Numbered from the stretch's first letter, positions 17,960-28,436 are shown. The stretch is DNA of 64,000 nucleotides from Clostridium carboxidivorans P7 (GCF_001038625.1 NZ_CP011803.1:5518001-5582000); one strand, 5' to 3'. A program made the numbers and translations. The notes: a model not told the origin generated them from the sequence alone.

Positions 17960-18709
17960 ATGAATAAAGAAGTATTAAAAGATTTTTTAAAAGCTAATGT
18001 GTTTAAAGAATTAGATAATATTAAAACAGATCAGGAAAAGGAATTGGCTCAACCAGCAGTTCAAAAAAGTTCTTCATCTTCAATTCCTTTAATTGATTTG
18101 GTATCTATTCAAGATATAAATTTAGGGGAAACCAGTGTTTTCGAAGCATTGAAACATAGAAAAACAAGGAGAGTTTTTTCAAATCAGCCTCTATCTTTAG
18201 AAGAATTATCATTTTTGCTTTGGAGCGTACAAGGAGTTAAAAAAATAGTTAATAAAGGATATGCTACATTAAGAACTGTGCCTTCAGCTGGAGCTAGACA
18301 TTCATTTGAAACTTACATAGCGGTTTCAAAAGTTGAAGGTTTAGAAAAAGGAATTTATAGATATTTACCTCTTGAACATAAATTATCCTTTTTGTTTTCT
18401 GTTGAAGATTTGCAAGGAAAATTAGATGAAGCTGTATTTAATCAAAGATTTGTAGGAAAAAGTGCAGTAACTTTTATTTGGACTACTATTCCATATAGAA
18501 TGGAATGGAGATATGATATAGCTTCTCCTAAACTAATAGCCTTAGATGCAGGTCATGTTTGTGAAAACTTATATTTATCAGCAGAATGCATAAATTCAGG
18601 AGTATGTGCTGTAGCAGCTTATGATCAGGAGAAGATTGATGAGCTTATAAATGTAGATGGTAATGAAGAATTTACAATTTATTTAGCTGCTGTTGGTAAG
18701 GCAGAATAA
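17960..18709 (+). CDS. SagB/ThcOx-type nitroreductase family protein
   Basis: This is an FMN-dependent oxidoreductase of the nitroreductase superfamily, 249 residues. The motif SVFEALKHRKTRRVFSNQPL is the FMN-binding start of the SagB-type dehydrogenase family. RTVPSAGARHSFETYIAV, the GIYRYLPLEHKL strand and the C-terminal AECINSGVCAVAAYDQEKI are also typical. SagB enzymes oxidise azolines in peptide antibiotic clusters, but many stand-alone clostridial members exist. No cyclodehydratase (SagC/D) or precursor peptide is visible nearby, so a bacteriocin role is not supported. The first 60 residues are a low-complexity linker. It has its own promoter, and a hairpin follows. Confidence 0.85.
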   Translation: MNKEVLKDFLKANVFKELDNIKTDQEKELAQPAVQKSSSSSIPLIDLVSIQDINLGETSVFEALKHRKTRRVFSNQPLSLEELSFLLWSVQGVKKIVNKGYATLRTVPSAGARHSFETYIAVSKVEGLEKGIYRYLPLEHKLSFLFSVEDLQGKLDEAVFNQRFVGKSAVTFIWTTIPYRMEWRYDIASPKLIALDAGHVCENLYLSAECINSGVCAVAAYDQEKIDELINVDGNEEFTIYLAAVGKAE

Positions 18710-18725
18710 AAATTTCACATTTTAT

Positions 18726-18756
18726 CTTAAGCATATTGCTATACAGTATGCTTAAG
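18726..18756 (+). terminator. Hairpin after the SagB-type gene
   Basis: CTTAAGCATA (18726-18735) pairs with TATGCTTAAG (18747-18756). There is no T run directly after it, so it may be a weak terminator or the edge of the palindrome that follows. Confidence 0.5.
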
Positions 18757-18915
18757 GTATCTTCAAAAAAATAATAAGTCCAACTGCTAGTCTATTTTGT
18801 GTCATACAGCGTTGGCAGAACCCTTAGATAGGTTGACTATCTGTGGAACCTGCCTCCTTGCCTTACACAAAATATTCGCCGCATCTGGACTTATTATTTT
18901 CTTTCAGATGCCTTA
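18753..18915. repeat. Nested palindromic element, about 160 bp
   Basis: AAAATAATAAGTCCA (18768-18782) is mirrored exactly at 18886-18900, with imperfect pairing outward to TTAAGG/CCTTAA at the ends. A second hairpin sits inside: GGCAG...AGATAG at about 18814-18831 pairs with CTATCT...CTGCC. The outer end touches the stop codon of the copper chaperone gene. It could be a mobile palindrome or a structured transcript. Confidence 0.6.
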
Positions 18916-19134
18916 AACATAAATTTTTTCTATTTCAGTAACTTTATATCCAACATTTGATATAGCAGATTTAATTATATCATCATCAATAGTTTTATTG
19001 CTTTCTAAAAATGCAATTTGAGTTTTTAAATCTATATCTACAGAAGTTACTTCTGAAATATTCATTAGAGCATGGTAAACACGATTTACGCAGTGCATAC
19101 AACTCATTCCATCAATTGTTAATTTTTTTTTCAT
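18913..19134 (-). CDS. copZ: Heavy-metal-associated domain protein, copper chaperone CopZ-like
   Basis: This 73-residue cytoplasmic protein is a single HMA domain. The metal site GMSCMHC puts the two copper-binding cysteines at residues 12 and 15. VYHALMNISEVTSVDIDLKTQIAFLES and the C-terminal AISNVGYKVTEIE complete the ferredoxin-like fold. CopZ delivers Cu(I) to a P-type ATPase or repressor. No copper ATPase or CsoR is in the window, so it is an orphan here. It is the only non-transposase gene on the minus strand. Confidence 0.88.
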   Translation of the reverse strand: MKKKLTIDGMSCMHCVNRVYHALMNISEVTSVDIDLKTQIAFLESNKTIDDDIIKSAISNVGYKVTEIEKIYV

Positions 19135-19325
19135 CTTAAGTCCTCTCTTTCAATTTTTATCACAATATACATTTTGTACATTTTAATGAATTTTATAACA
19201 AAATTAATGTTTAACTTAAAATATTGTGTGCAATTAAATCTAAAGGCATAATATAACAGTTACATATGCTTTTAACTTTCTGTTTTAGAATATATAATAA
19301 TATAGTAAAGAAAGAGGTGGAACGT

Positions 19326-21104
19326 TTGAAAAAGAAATGGATGTTAAAAAGATGCAATGGAGATGCAAGAAATATAGCTAAAAATTTAGGGATAAGTGAA
19401 ATTTTAGCATGCATTTTAATAAATAGAGGAGTAAAAACGGAGGATAAAATAAGGAAGTTTATGAATCCTTCATTGGAGTATTTATATGATCCTCTACTTA
19501 TGAAGGATATGGATAAGGGAACAAGCATTATAAAGAATGCTATAGTGAAAAAAAATAAAATAGTAGTATATGGTGATTATGATGCAGATGGAATTATAAG
19601 TACATACATTTTATATTCTGCTCTTGTAGAATGTGGAGCTGAAGTAAAATATCACATACCAGATAGGATTACAGAAGGTTATGGTATAAATAGTGAAAGT
19701 ATAAAAGTTCTTAAAGAAGAAGGATATGATACTATAATAACCTGTGACAATGGTATATCAGCCTTGGAACAAATAAAAATTGCTAAAGAACTTGATATGA
19801 CAGTGGTAATAACAGATCACCATGATATACCATTTACAGAAGCAGCTGATGGAGAGAAAAATTTTGCTATACCTGAAGCAGATGCCATAATAAATCCAAA
19901 ACAAGAAGACTGTAATTATCCTTTCAAATCATTGTGTGGTGCAGGGGTAGCATTTAAATTTGTACAAGTACTTTATAGCAAAATGGAAATAGACGAAAAA
20001 AAATCATATAAATTCATAGAATATGCAGCCATTGGAACTATATGTGATGTAGTAGATTTATTAGATGAAAACAGAATTATTGCTAAAAATGGTTTGGACA
20101 TGTTAAACAAAACTGAGAATATTGGATTGAAAGCACTTATAAAGGAAACGGCTTTGGATGAAAAGAAAATAAATTCATATCATATAGGTTTTGTCATAGG
20201 ACCATGCATAAATGCTACAGGAAGACTGGATAGTGCTACGTTGGCTTTGAAACTTCTTTTATGTAATGATGATGAAGAAGCTAAATGTTTTGCAAAAAAA
20301 CTTCATGAATTAAACGTACAGAGACAAAACATGACTATGGATAGCGTAAATCAAATTATAGAGACTATAGAAAATTCAAATATGAAAAATGATAAAGTTT
20401 TAGTCATTTATAAAAAAGATGTTCATGAAAGCATAGCTGGCATTGTTGCAGGAAGATTGAAAGAAAAATATAATGTACCCTCTATTGTAATTACAAAAGG
20501 AGAAAAAACGCCTAAAGGTTCAGGGAGATCTATTGAAGAATACAATATGTTTCATGAGCTTACAAGATGCAAAGATATGTTAAAAAAGTTTGGAGGTCAT
20601 CCTTTAGCAGCAGGATTGTCTATAGAAGAAGAAAATATAGATAAATTTAGGAAAGTTTTAAATGATAACTGTTGTCTCACAAAAGATGATATAACACCTA
20701 AAATAAGGATAGATAAACAATTAAGTCTAAATCAAGTTAACTTTGATTTAATAAATGAAATTCAAAAATTAGAACCATTTGGAAAGAGCAATTCTCATCC
20801 TTATTTTGCAGAAAAAAATATAAATGTATTTAGAGTATATTTTATTGGCAAGGAAAAAAATGTAGTGAAATTTTTCTGCAGAAATACAAATAACTTTGAA
20901 AAATTAGATGCTATTTGTTTTGATGGTGGAGATAAATTTAAACAAATTATAGAAGAAAGTTATGGTGAGAAAAGACTTAAAGAAATTTTGCAAAGTAATA
21001 TAGCCAATTTGAAATTGGACTTTATATTTTCGCCAGAAATAAATGAATTTAATGGGAATAGGTCATTGCAATTAGTGGTAAAGGATTTTAGGTTATCCAT
21101 GTAA
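19326..21104 (+). CDS. recJ: Single-stranded-DNA-specific exonuclease RecJ
   Basis: This is a 592-residue member of the DHH phosphoesterase superfamily that degrades single-stranded DNA 5' to 3' in recombination and mismatch repair. Motifs are VVYGDYDADGIISTYIL (motif I), TCDNGI (motif II), VITDHHD (DHH motif), and the DHHA1 segment SGRSIEEYNMFHELTRCKDMLKKFGGHPLAAG. The C-terminal OB region contains LEPFGKSNSHPYF. The start is TTG 19326, five bases after GAGGTGG. An in-frame extension to 19266 has no ribosome site. Confidence 0.93.
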   Translation: MKKKWMLKRCNGDARNIAKNLGISEILACILINRGVKTEDKIRKFMNPSLEYLYDPLLMKDMDKGTSIIKNAIVKKNKIVVYGDYDADGIISTYILYSALVECGAEVKYHIPDRITEGYGINSESIKVLKEEGYDTIITCDNGISALEQIKIAKELDMTVVITDHHDIPFTEAADGEKNFAIPEADAIINPKQEDCNYPFKSLCGAGVAFKFVQVLYSKMEIDEKKSYKFIEYAAIGTICDVVDLLDENRIIAKNGLDMLNKTENIGLKALIKETALDEKKINSYHIGFVIGPCINATGRLDSATLALKLLLCNDDEEAKCFAKKLHELNVQRQNMTMDSVNQIIETIENSNMKNDKVLVIYKKDVHESIAGIVAGRLKEKYNVPSIVITKGEKTPKGSGRSIEEYNMFHELTRCKDMLKKFGGHPLAAGLSIEEENIDKFRKVLNDNCCLTKDDITPKIRIDKQLSLNQVNFDLINEIQKLEPFGKSNSHPYFAEKNINVFRVYFIGKEKNVVKFFCRNTNNFEKLDAICFDGGDKFKQIIEESYGEKRLKEILQSNIANLKLDFIFSPEINEFNGNRSLQLVVKDFRLSM

Positions 21105-21215
21105 AAATGTACTGCTATAAATACAATAAGGGGAACTTTGTGGTAGATAAAGAAATTAATTATGTTAAATGTATAATCTAATTTATCATAATTGTGAATT
21201 GGGGGAAGTTTATTA

Positions 21216-23291
21216 ATGAATAACTCTATGAGTGATATATTCAGTGGCAGCAATTTAGCGGAAAAATTAGTAGAAACATTTCCGAATTTTTTATGTGCAG
21301 CGAATAAAGATGGGGATATAATTTATATTAATGATAAGGCAAAAAGTATCTTGCTTAAATATCAAATAAATGATTTTAAAAACTTTTTTGATGCTTCATG
21401 TAAATATGAACTTTCTACGGAAACTAATAAAGAAGTTGAAAAAAAAGATAATCCATTATATAGAGCTATAAATAATCAAGAAGATACAAAAAATAAAGTT
21501 TTAAAGTTTAAATGCAATTCTGAAATTAAATATGTTTCATTAACATGTTTTCCTTTAATAAAAAAAAGTAAAGTTGAAGGAGCAGTTTTAATATTTGCAA
21601 GTACATTAGATGATTATTTGTATAATGCAAAAATTAAAGATGAGAGAAAAAAGTTTTTGGAATTGTCAACAGAATTAAAGACTAAGTGCGACATTATAGA
21701 AATATTAAGAAATAGAGAAAAGCAGCATCTTATGCATTTAAAGGATGTTATAAACAATATTTCAGAAGGAATAATGGTTTTTGATACCAATGAAAAGTTA
21801 AGCTTGTGTAATAAGGCAGTTTTTAAAATACTAAATTTAAAAGTTATACAATTAGTAGATGAAAGTGCATTTTCAGAAAAGTATAAAGCAATTTACATTA
21901 ATGATGAAGGTCAAACTACTGAAAAAACCATTTATGATTATATTAAAGTAAAAAAGACCATGAGAAATATGATATTTAAAATTGAGGATAGAGTTACTTT
22001 TGAAATTAAATATCTAGAATTAAATATATCACCTATATTAAATAAAAAGGATGAAATAATCTATACTATAATGACAATAAAAGATGTTACAGAATCAAGA
22101 CTTCATCAAATAAATGCAGAAGAGCAAGCTGCTTTTATAAAAGATGTAGTAAATACTGTAGATGTTCCTATAGCTGTAGTAGATTATCCAGGTATAAGCT
22201 ATAGGCTTATGAACAAAAAGTATGAACAAATACTTGGGTATAATAACTATATTATGTTTGATGAAAAGGCTTTAGATTGTGAAAAAGGAAGTTACAAATA
22301 TGTTAAGGGAAATTTATATAAAATATTAAATAGTGTAGGAGAAAAAAACAAACCATATGCTATTAATCCTTATAAAATAGAAGATGATAAAGGTGAGGAA
22401 AGATTTTATAAGATAAAGTTTACCCCTTACAAAAATAAAAATAGCAATACTAGAATACATATTTATGGATCTGATATTACAGAAGAGGTAAATCATAATA
22501 TTGAGCTTGAGAAAATAACAAAATTAAAGGATGAATTTTTTACGATAATTTCCCATGAATTAAGAACTCCGTTAACTATAATTTGTTCATCATTACAATT
22601 AGCTTATGATGTTTATGATAAAGAAATAACTCCCAATATGGACAAAACGCTTTCTAGAATTAATCAAAATTGCAGCAGATTGTTAAAACTTATTAACAAC
22701 ATATTAGATATATCAAAGGCAGAAGCAGGTTTCCTAAGTGTAAATAATACTAATTTTGAAGCAGTCTATGTAAGTGAGGTTATTATAAACTCTTCCAATT
22801 CCTATGCTGTAAGTAAAGGTATAGAACTTATCTTTGATACTAATCAAGAAGAAATTAATGTAAGGCTTGATAAGGATAAATATGAAAAGATTTTATTGAA
22901 TCTTCTTTCAAATGCCATAAAATTTACGCCTGAAGGAAAAAAGATTATAGTAACGCTTAAAAGTGAGGAAGAATATTTTTATTTGAGTGTAAAGGATTTT
23001 GGTATAGGCATACCTGGTGACAAAATAAACTCTATATTTGATAGGTTTTCACAGTTAAATAGTTCATTGACTAGGAGGGCTGAAGGAACTGGTATTGGAC
23101 TCGCTTTAGTAAAAAAAATAATAGAACTTATGGATGGAGAAATTGAAGTCATAAGTGAAGTAGGCAAAGGTACTGAGTTCATAGTGAAATTAAAAAAGGT
23201 TAGTGAAAAAGAAAATCATATAGGTAATTATGCTATTTTAACTGAAAATATAAATGATAGAATAAATGTGGAATTTTCAGACATAAACTAA
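21216..23291 (+). CDS. Orphan cytoplasmic PAS sensor histidine kinase
   Basis: This is a 691-residue soluble histidine kinase with no membrane segment. Three PAS-like sensor regions can be placed at about residues 15-130, 185-300 and 310-425. The dimerisation domain has the phosphoacceptor His447 in ISHELRTPLT. The ATPase domain has N box NLLSNAIKFTPEG, G1 DFGIGIP and G2 GTGIGLALVKKI. No response regulator is adjacent. In clostridia such orphan PAS kinases often phosphorylate Spo0A directly, so a sporulation role is possible, but nothing in the sequence proves it. A strong GGGGGA ribosome site precedes ATG 21216. Confidence 0.88.
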   Translation: MNNSMSDIFSGSNLAEKLVETFPNFLCAANKDGDIIYINDKAKSILLKYQINDFKNFFDASCKYELSTETNKEVEKKDNPLYRAINNQEDTKNKVLKFKCNSEIKYVSLTCFPLIKKSKVEGAVLIFASTLDDYLYNAKIKDERKKFLELSTELKTKCDIIEILRNREKQHLMHLKDVINNISEGIMVFDTNEKLSLCNKAVFKILNLKVIQLVDESAFSEKYKAIYINDEGQTTEKTIYDYIKVKKTMRNMIFKIEDRVTFEIKYLELNISPILNKKDEIIYTIMTIKDVTESRLHQINAEEQAAFIKDVVNTVDVPIAVVDYPGISYRLMNKKYEQILGYNNYIMFDEKALDCEKGSYKYVKGNLYKILNSVGEKNKPYAINPYKIEDDKGEERFYKIKFTPYKNKNSNTRIHIYGSDITEEVNHNIELEKITKLKDEFFTIISHELRTPLTIICSSLQLAYDVYDKEITPNMDKTLSRINQNCSRLLKLINNILDISKAEAGFLSVNNTNFEAVYVSEVIINSSNSYAVSKGIELIFDTNQEEINVRLDKDKYEKILLNLLSNAIKFTPEGKKIIVTLKSEEEYFYLSVKDFGIGIPGDKINSIFDRFSQLNSSLTRRAEGTGIGLALVKKIIELMDGEIEVISEVGKGTEFIVKLKKVSEKENHIGNYAILTENINDRINVEFSDIN

Positions 23292-23388
23292 AAGCTATAA
23301 GGTTGTGGACTAAACCATGCTAAAGTAGTATTATATAAATTGGAAATATGGATTTTATTATTTGAAATAAGTGTTGGGAGGAAAAAGG

Positions 23389-24453
23389 TTGAAAAAAATA
23401 ATAATGACTGGTGGAGGTTCAGCGGGACATGTTACACCAAACCTTGCTTTAGTACCGAAACTAAAAGAACTAGGATATGAAATAAAATATATAGGAACTA
23501 AGGATGGTATAGAAAGAAAAATAATTGAACAAGAAAAGATTGATTATTATGCAATATCTAGCGGAAAACTTAGAAGATATTTTGATATAAAAAATTTTAC
23601 AGATCCTTTTAAAGTACTAAAAGGAATATGTCAAGCAGTAGTAATAATGAAAAAAGAAAAACCTAATATAGTGTTTTCAAAGGGTGGGTTTGTAGCTGTA
23701 CCAGTGGTTATAGCGGCTCATCTAAATAAAATTCCAGTTATTGCTCATGAGTCTGACATGACTCCAGGACTTGCAAACAGACTTTCAACTCCTTATTGTA
23801 CTAAAGTATGTGTAACTTTCCCTGAATCCGTAAATAAGGTAAAGGATAACAAAGCGGTACTTACAGGGACACCTATAAGGGAAGAACTATTAAATGGAAG
23901 TAGAATATTAGGACGCAAAATTTGTGAATTTGGGCAAGAAAAGCCTGTGCTTTTAATAATAGGGGGAAGTCTTGGATCTAAATTCATTAATGATATTATA
24001 AGAAACAATATAGACAAATTTTTAGAAGACTATAATATTGTTCATATATGCGGAAAAGGAAACCTAGATAAAGGATTAGTGGAGAAAAAAGGTTATAAGC
24101 AATTTGAATACATAAATGAAGAGCTTCCGCATGTTATGAATGCAGCAGATATAGTTTTATCAAGAGCAGGTGCTAATGTAATATTTGAACTTCTAGCTTT
24201 AAAAAAACCTAATATACTAGTTCCACTTTCAAAGAAATCCAGCAGAGGAGATCAAATTTTAAATGCAGCTTCTTTTGAAAAGAGTGGATATAGTATTGTA
24301 ATACAAGAAGAAGAATTGAATGAAAATGTTTTGATGGAAAATTTAAGAGAATTATGTAATAATAGAAATAAATATATAAATAATATGGAAAATAGCACAG
24401 TTAAAAATGGAACTGAAGCTATAATAAATACTATAAAAAAGTACACAAAATGA
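23389..24453 (+). CDS. murG: MurG, lipid II-forming N-acetylglucosamine transferase
   Basis: This enzyme transfers GlcNAc from UDP-GlcNAc to undecaprenyl-pyrophosphoryl-MurNAc-pentapeptide at the inner face of the membrane, forming lipid II. It has 354 residues and a GT-B fold. The N-terminal glycine-rich loop is TGGGSAGHVTPNLAL. FSKGGFVAVPVVIAAHL, IIGGSLGSKFIND and the donor-site segment ADIVLSRAGANVIFELLALKKPNILVPL are present. The start is TTG 23389, seven bases after GGGAGG; the frame is open further upstream without a ribosome site. It is alone here, outside a division cluster, as in many clostridia. Confidence 0.93.
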   Translation: MKKIIMTGGGSAGHVTPNLALVPKLKELGYEIKYIGTKDGIERKIIEQEKIDYYAISSGKLRRYFDIKNFTDPFKVLKGICQAVVIMKKEKPNIVFSKGGFVAVPVVIAAHLNKIPVIAHESDMTPGLANRLSTPYCTKVCVTFPESVNKVKDNKAVLTGTPIREELLNGSRILGRKICEFGQEKPVLLIIGGSLGSKFINDIIRNNIDKFLEDYNIVHICGKGNLDKGLVEKKGYKQFEYINEELPHVMNAADIVLSRAGANVIFELLALKKPNILVPLSKKSSRGDQILNAASFEKSGYSIVIQEEELNENVLMENLRELCNNRNKYINNMENSTVKNGTEAIINTIKKYTK

Positions 24454-24672
24454 AAATGTTTAAAAATATTAAACAGTTACTTAAATTCAAAAAAACAGTT
24501 TGTCGAAAATTGTGTTAAGCCAATGGTTTCAAATGATAGGGAAATTAGTACAGTAAAATAAGAAGTATTTAACAGCAAAAAAAATTTTAATTAATACTTG
24601 AATAAAAGTACCTTTATATAGTAATATAAAATAAGAGATTGATAATGTGTTAAAAAGTTGTTTAAATGGTGT
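24454..24672. other. Gene-free AT-rich stretch after murG
   Basis: I see no ORF, RNA gene or strong terminator, only a short GTTTAA/TTAAAC hairpin near 24461-24477. Confidence 0.4.
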
Positions 24673-24701
24673 TTTACAACAAAATAAATTTGTTGTATAG
24701 T
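24673..24701 (+). promoter_or_regulatory. nifJ promoter with a palindromic operator in the spacer
   Basis: TTTACA (24673-24678), a 17-base spacer and TATAGT (24696-24701). The palindrome ACAACAAA-N5-TTTGTTGT (24676-24696) fills the space between the two boxes, a typical repressor position. The half-sites are oriented opposite to a Rex site, so the regulator is unknown. The leader to nifJ is about 185 bases and carries another inverted repeat, ATGCAGA-N5-TCTGCAT, at 24827-24845. Confidence 0.55.
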
Positions 24702-24892
24702 AAAAAAGTAGGCTTAATAAAAAAGTTTAAATACAATTAAAACAATAAATGTAACTTTTACAACTTATTAGGCATATATAAACTAGAAGAAATGACATAA
24801 TATCATTTATTATGGCTATAATTAATATGCAGAAATTATCTGCATAATATTTTTATAGATTTTTAATATAAGAGAAAGAAGGGAAATTTTTT

Positions 24893-27800
24893 ATGAGAAA
24901 AATGAAGACTATGGATGGAAACACAGCTGCAGCTCATATTTCATATGCATTTATTGATGTAGCAGCAATATTCCCTATAACACCATCATCACCAATGGCT
25001 GAACATGTTGATGAATGGGTAGCACAAGGAAGAAAAAATATTTTTGGACAATCTGTAAAGGTTATGGAAATGGAATCAGAAGGTGGCGCAGCAGGTGCTG
25101 TTCACGGTTCCTTACAAGCAGGTGCATTAACTTCTACATATACTGCATCACAAGGTCTTTTACTTATGATACCTAATATGTATAAAATAGCTGGAGAACT
25201 TCTACCAGGAGTATTCCATGTATCAGCAAGAGCACTTGCTACAAATTCACTTAACATATTTGGAGATCATCAAGACGTTATGGCTTGTAGACAAACTGGT
25301 TTTGCAATGCTTGCAGAAAGTTCAGTACAACAAGTTATGGATCTTTCAGCTGTTGCTCACTTAGCAGCAATAAAAGGAAGAGTTCCATTCTTAAACTTCT
25401 TTGATGGATTTAGAACTTCACATGAAGTACAAAAAATTGAAGTTTTAGAATATGATGAATTAAAAAATTTAGTTGATATGGATGCTGTAAATGCATTTAG
25501 AAGAAGAGCATTAAATCCAGATCACCCAGTAACTCGTGGTACTGCTCAAAATGCAGATATATACTTCCAAGAAAGAGAAGTTTCAAATAAATATTATGAA
25601 GCAATTCCTGAAATAGTTGAAGGCTACATGGCTGAAATGACTAAATTAACAGGAAGAGAATATCACTTATTCAATTATTATGGAGCTCCAGATGCTGATA
25701 GAATAATAATAGCTATGGGTTCAGTCTGTGATACAATTGAAGAAACAATAGATTACTTAACAGCTAAGGGAGAAAAAGTTGGTTTATTAACAGTTCATTT
25801 ATATAGACCATTCTCATTAGATCACTTCTTTAAATATATACCAAAGACTGCAAAGAAAATAGCAGTTCTTGATAGAACTAAAGAACCAGGTTCAATAGGA
25901 GAACCTTTATTCTTAGATGTTAAGAATGCATTCTACGGAAAAGAAGAAGAACCAGTAATAGTTGGAGGAAGATATGGATTAGGTTCAAAAGATCCTGTAC
26001 CAGCTCACATTCTTCCAATATTTGAAAACTTAAAATTAGAAAATCCAAAGAATGGATTTACAATTGGTATAGTTGATGATGTAACTAATACTTCATTACC
26101 AGTTGGAGAAGATATAGATACAACACCAGCATGAACTAAAGCTTGTAAGTTCTGGGGTCTTGGATCAGATGGTACTGTTGGAGCAAACAAGAGTGCTATA
26201 AAGATTATCGGAGACAAAACAGACATGTATGCTCAAGGATATTTCTTCTATGACTCAAAGAAATCAGGTGGAATAACAGTTTCACACTTAAGATTTGGTA
26301 AGACTCCAATCAAGTCACCATACTTAATAAATAAAGCTGATTTCGTAGCTTGTCATAATCAATCATATGTTTACAAATATAATGTATTAGAAGGATTGAA
26401 AAAAGGCGGTAAGTTCTTATTAAATACTATCTGGACACCAGAAGAAGTAGAAGAACATTTACCAGCTTCATATAAGAAATTCATAGCTGAAAATAATATT
26501 GAATTCTATACATTAAATGCTGTTAAAATAGCTCAAGAAATTGGTCTTGGCGGAAGAATCAACATGATAATGCAATCAGCATTCTTTAAGCTTTCTAACG
26601 TTATTCCAGTTGATGATGCTATTAAATACTTAAAAGATGCAGTTGTAACTTCTTATGGTAAGAAGGGACAAAAAGTTGTTGATATGAACAATGCTGCTAT
26701 CGATAAGGGTGTTGAATCAATAGTTAAGATAGAAGTTCCAGCTTCATGGGCTAGTATCGTAGAAGAAGCTGCTGCAACTACTGAAATTCCAGAATTCATC
26801 AAAAAAATCGTTAATCCAATGAACAGACAAGAAGGAGACAAACTTCCTGTAAGTGCATTCGTAGGAATGGAAGATGGTACATTCCCACAAGGAACTGCTG
26901 CTTACGAAAAGAGAGGCGTAGCTATAAATGTTCCAGAATGGCAAATGGACAAGTGTATACAATGTAACCAATGTGCATTTGTATGTCCACATGCTGCAAT
27001 AAGACCAATTCTTGCTAATGAAGCAGAAGTTGCTGCTGCACCAGCAGGATTTGAAGCTAAAGATGCATCAGGAGCTAAAGGACTTAAATTCCATATGGCA
27101 GTATCACCACTTGATTGTTTAGGTTGTGGAAACTGTGCTGACATCTGTCCAGCTAAGGAAAAAGCTCTTGTTATGAAGCCTCTTGATACTCAATTAGAGA
27201 AGTCTGCTGCATGGGATTATGCTTTAACAGTATCACATAAAGAAAACCCAGCTAAGAAATTCTCTGTAAAGGGAAGCCAATTTGAAAAACCATTACTTGA
27301 GTTCTCAGGTTCATGTGCAGGTTGTATGGAAACTTCATACGCTAAAGTTGTAACTCAATTATTTGGTGACAGAATGATGATAGCTAATGCTACTGGATGT
27401 TCATCAATCTGGGGAGCATCAGCACCAGCAACTCCATATACTACTAACCATAGAGGACATGGTCCATCATGGGCTAACTCATTATTTGAAGATAATGCTC
27501 AATTTGGTCTTGGAATGTTCCTTGGAGTTGAACAATTAAGAGATAAATTAGCTATGACTGTAAAAGAAGTACTAGGCGGAAATGCAAGTGCAAACTTAAA
27601 AGCAGCTCTTCAAGATTGGTTAGACAACATGAATGTTGGAGAAGGTTCAAGAGAAAGAGCTGATAAAGTAATAGCTGCAATCGAAGCTGAAAAGACTGAC
27701 TGCGGTTTAGTAAAAGAAATATATGACAACAAAGATTTCTTAGTTAAGAGATCACATTGGATATTCGGTGGAGACGGATGGTCTTATGATATCGGATACG

Positions 27801-28396
27801 GCGGATTAGATCACGTTCTAGCATCAGGAGAAGATGTAAATGTATTTGTATTTGATACAGAAGTTTACTCAAATACAGGTGGACAATCATCAAAAGCTAC
27901 TCCAACAGCTGCTATAGCTAAATTTGCAGCTAGTGGTAAGAAGACTAAGAAAAAAGATCTTGGTATGATGGCTATGAGCTATGGTTATGTATATGTAGCA
28001 CAAGTTTCTATGGGTGCTGATAAGAACCAATTAGTAAAAGCTTTAGCTGAAGCAGAAGCATATCCAGGACCATCATTAGTAATTGGTTACTCACCATGTA
28101 TCAACCATGGCTTAAAAGCTAGCATGGGTAAGAGCCAATTAGAATCTAAGAAAGCTGTTGATTGTGGATATTGGGCATTATACAGATACAATCCAGCATT
28201 AAAAGAAGAAGGAAAGAATCCATTTGTATTAGATTCAAAAGAACCAACTGGAGACTTCAGAGAATTCTTAATGGGCGAAGTAAGATATGCTTCACTTTCT
28301 AAACAATTCCCAGAAGCTGCAGAAGCATTATTTGAAAAAACTGAAAGAGATGCTAAGGAAAGACTTGCTGGATATAAAGAACTTGCAGCAAAATAA
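24893..28396 (+). pseudogene. nifJ: Pyruvate:ferredoxin (flavodoxin) oxidoreductase with one in-frame TGA
   Basis: This enzyme converts pyruvate and CoA to acetyl-CoA, CO2 and reduced ferredoxin, and is central to clostridial fermentation. One frame covers 1167 codons, the normal length, but codon 414 (26132-26134) is TGA. It sits in the block TTPA-stop-TKACKFWGLGSDG, where the family usually has Gly, so a single GGA-to-TGA change explains it. Upstream are the pyruvate and thiamine domains (NTAAAHISYAF onward). Downstream are the two ferredoxin-type clusters CIQCNQCAFVCP and CLGCGNCADICP, the SCAGC motif, and the diphosphate site GDGWSYDIGYGGLDHVL. Codon choice is that of a highly expressed gene. 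A sequencing error, true loss or readthrough are all possible. The second half would need ATG 26225, which has no ribosome site. Confidence 0.85.
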
Positions 28397-28402
28397 TATA
28401 AG

Positions 28403-28436
28403 AAAAAAAAGAAGTGCTTAGGCACTTCTTTTTTTT
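28403..28436 (+). terminator. nifJ terminator, left copy of the IS flank
   Basis: Eight A residues, GAAGTGC-TTAG-GCACTTC and eight T residues: a near-ideal intrinsic terminator. An identical 34-base copy is at 30049-30082, on the other side of the insertion sequence. Confidence 0.85.

Noticed and set aside
17960..18709. Thiazole/oxazole peptide (SagB) biosynthetic cluster
   Set aside because: Only the dehydrogenase-like gene is present; no SagC/SagD, precursor peptide or exporter is nearby.
24676..24696. Rex operator upstream of nifJ
   Set aside because: The half-sites are ACAACAAA and TTTGTTGT, the reverse order of TTGTTAA-N4-TTAACAA.
26132..26134. TGA in nifJ as a selenocysteine codon
   Set aside because: The family has Gly, not Cys, at this place, and I see no convincing SECIS-like hairpin directly after the codon.
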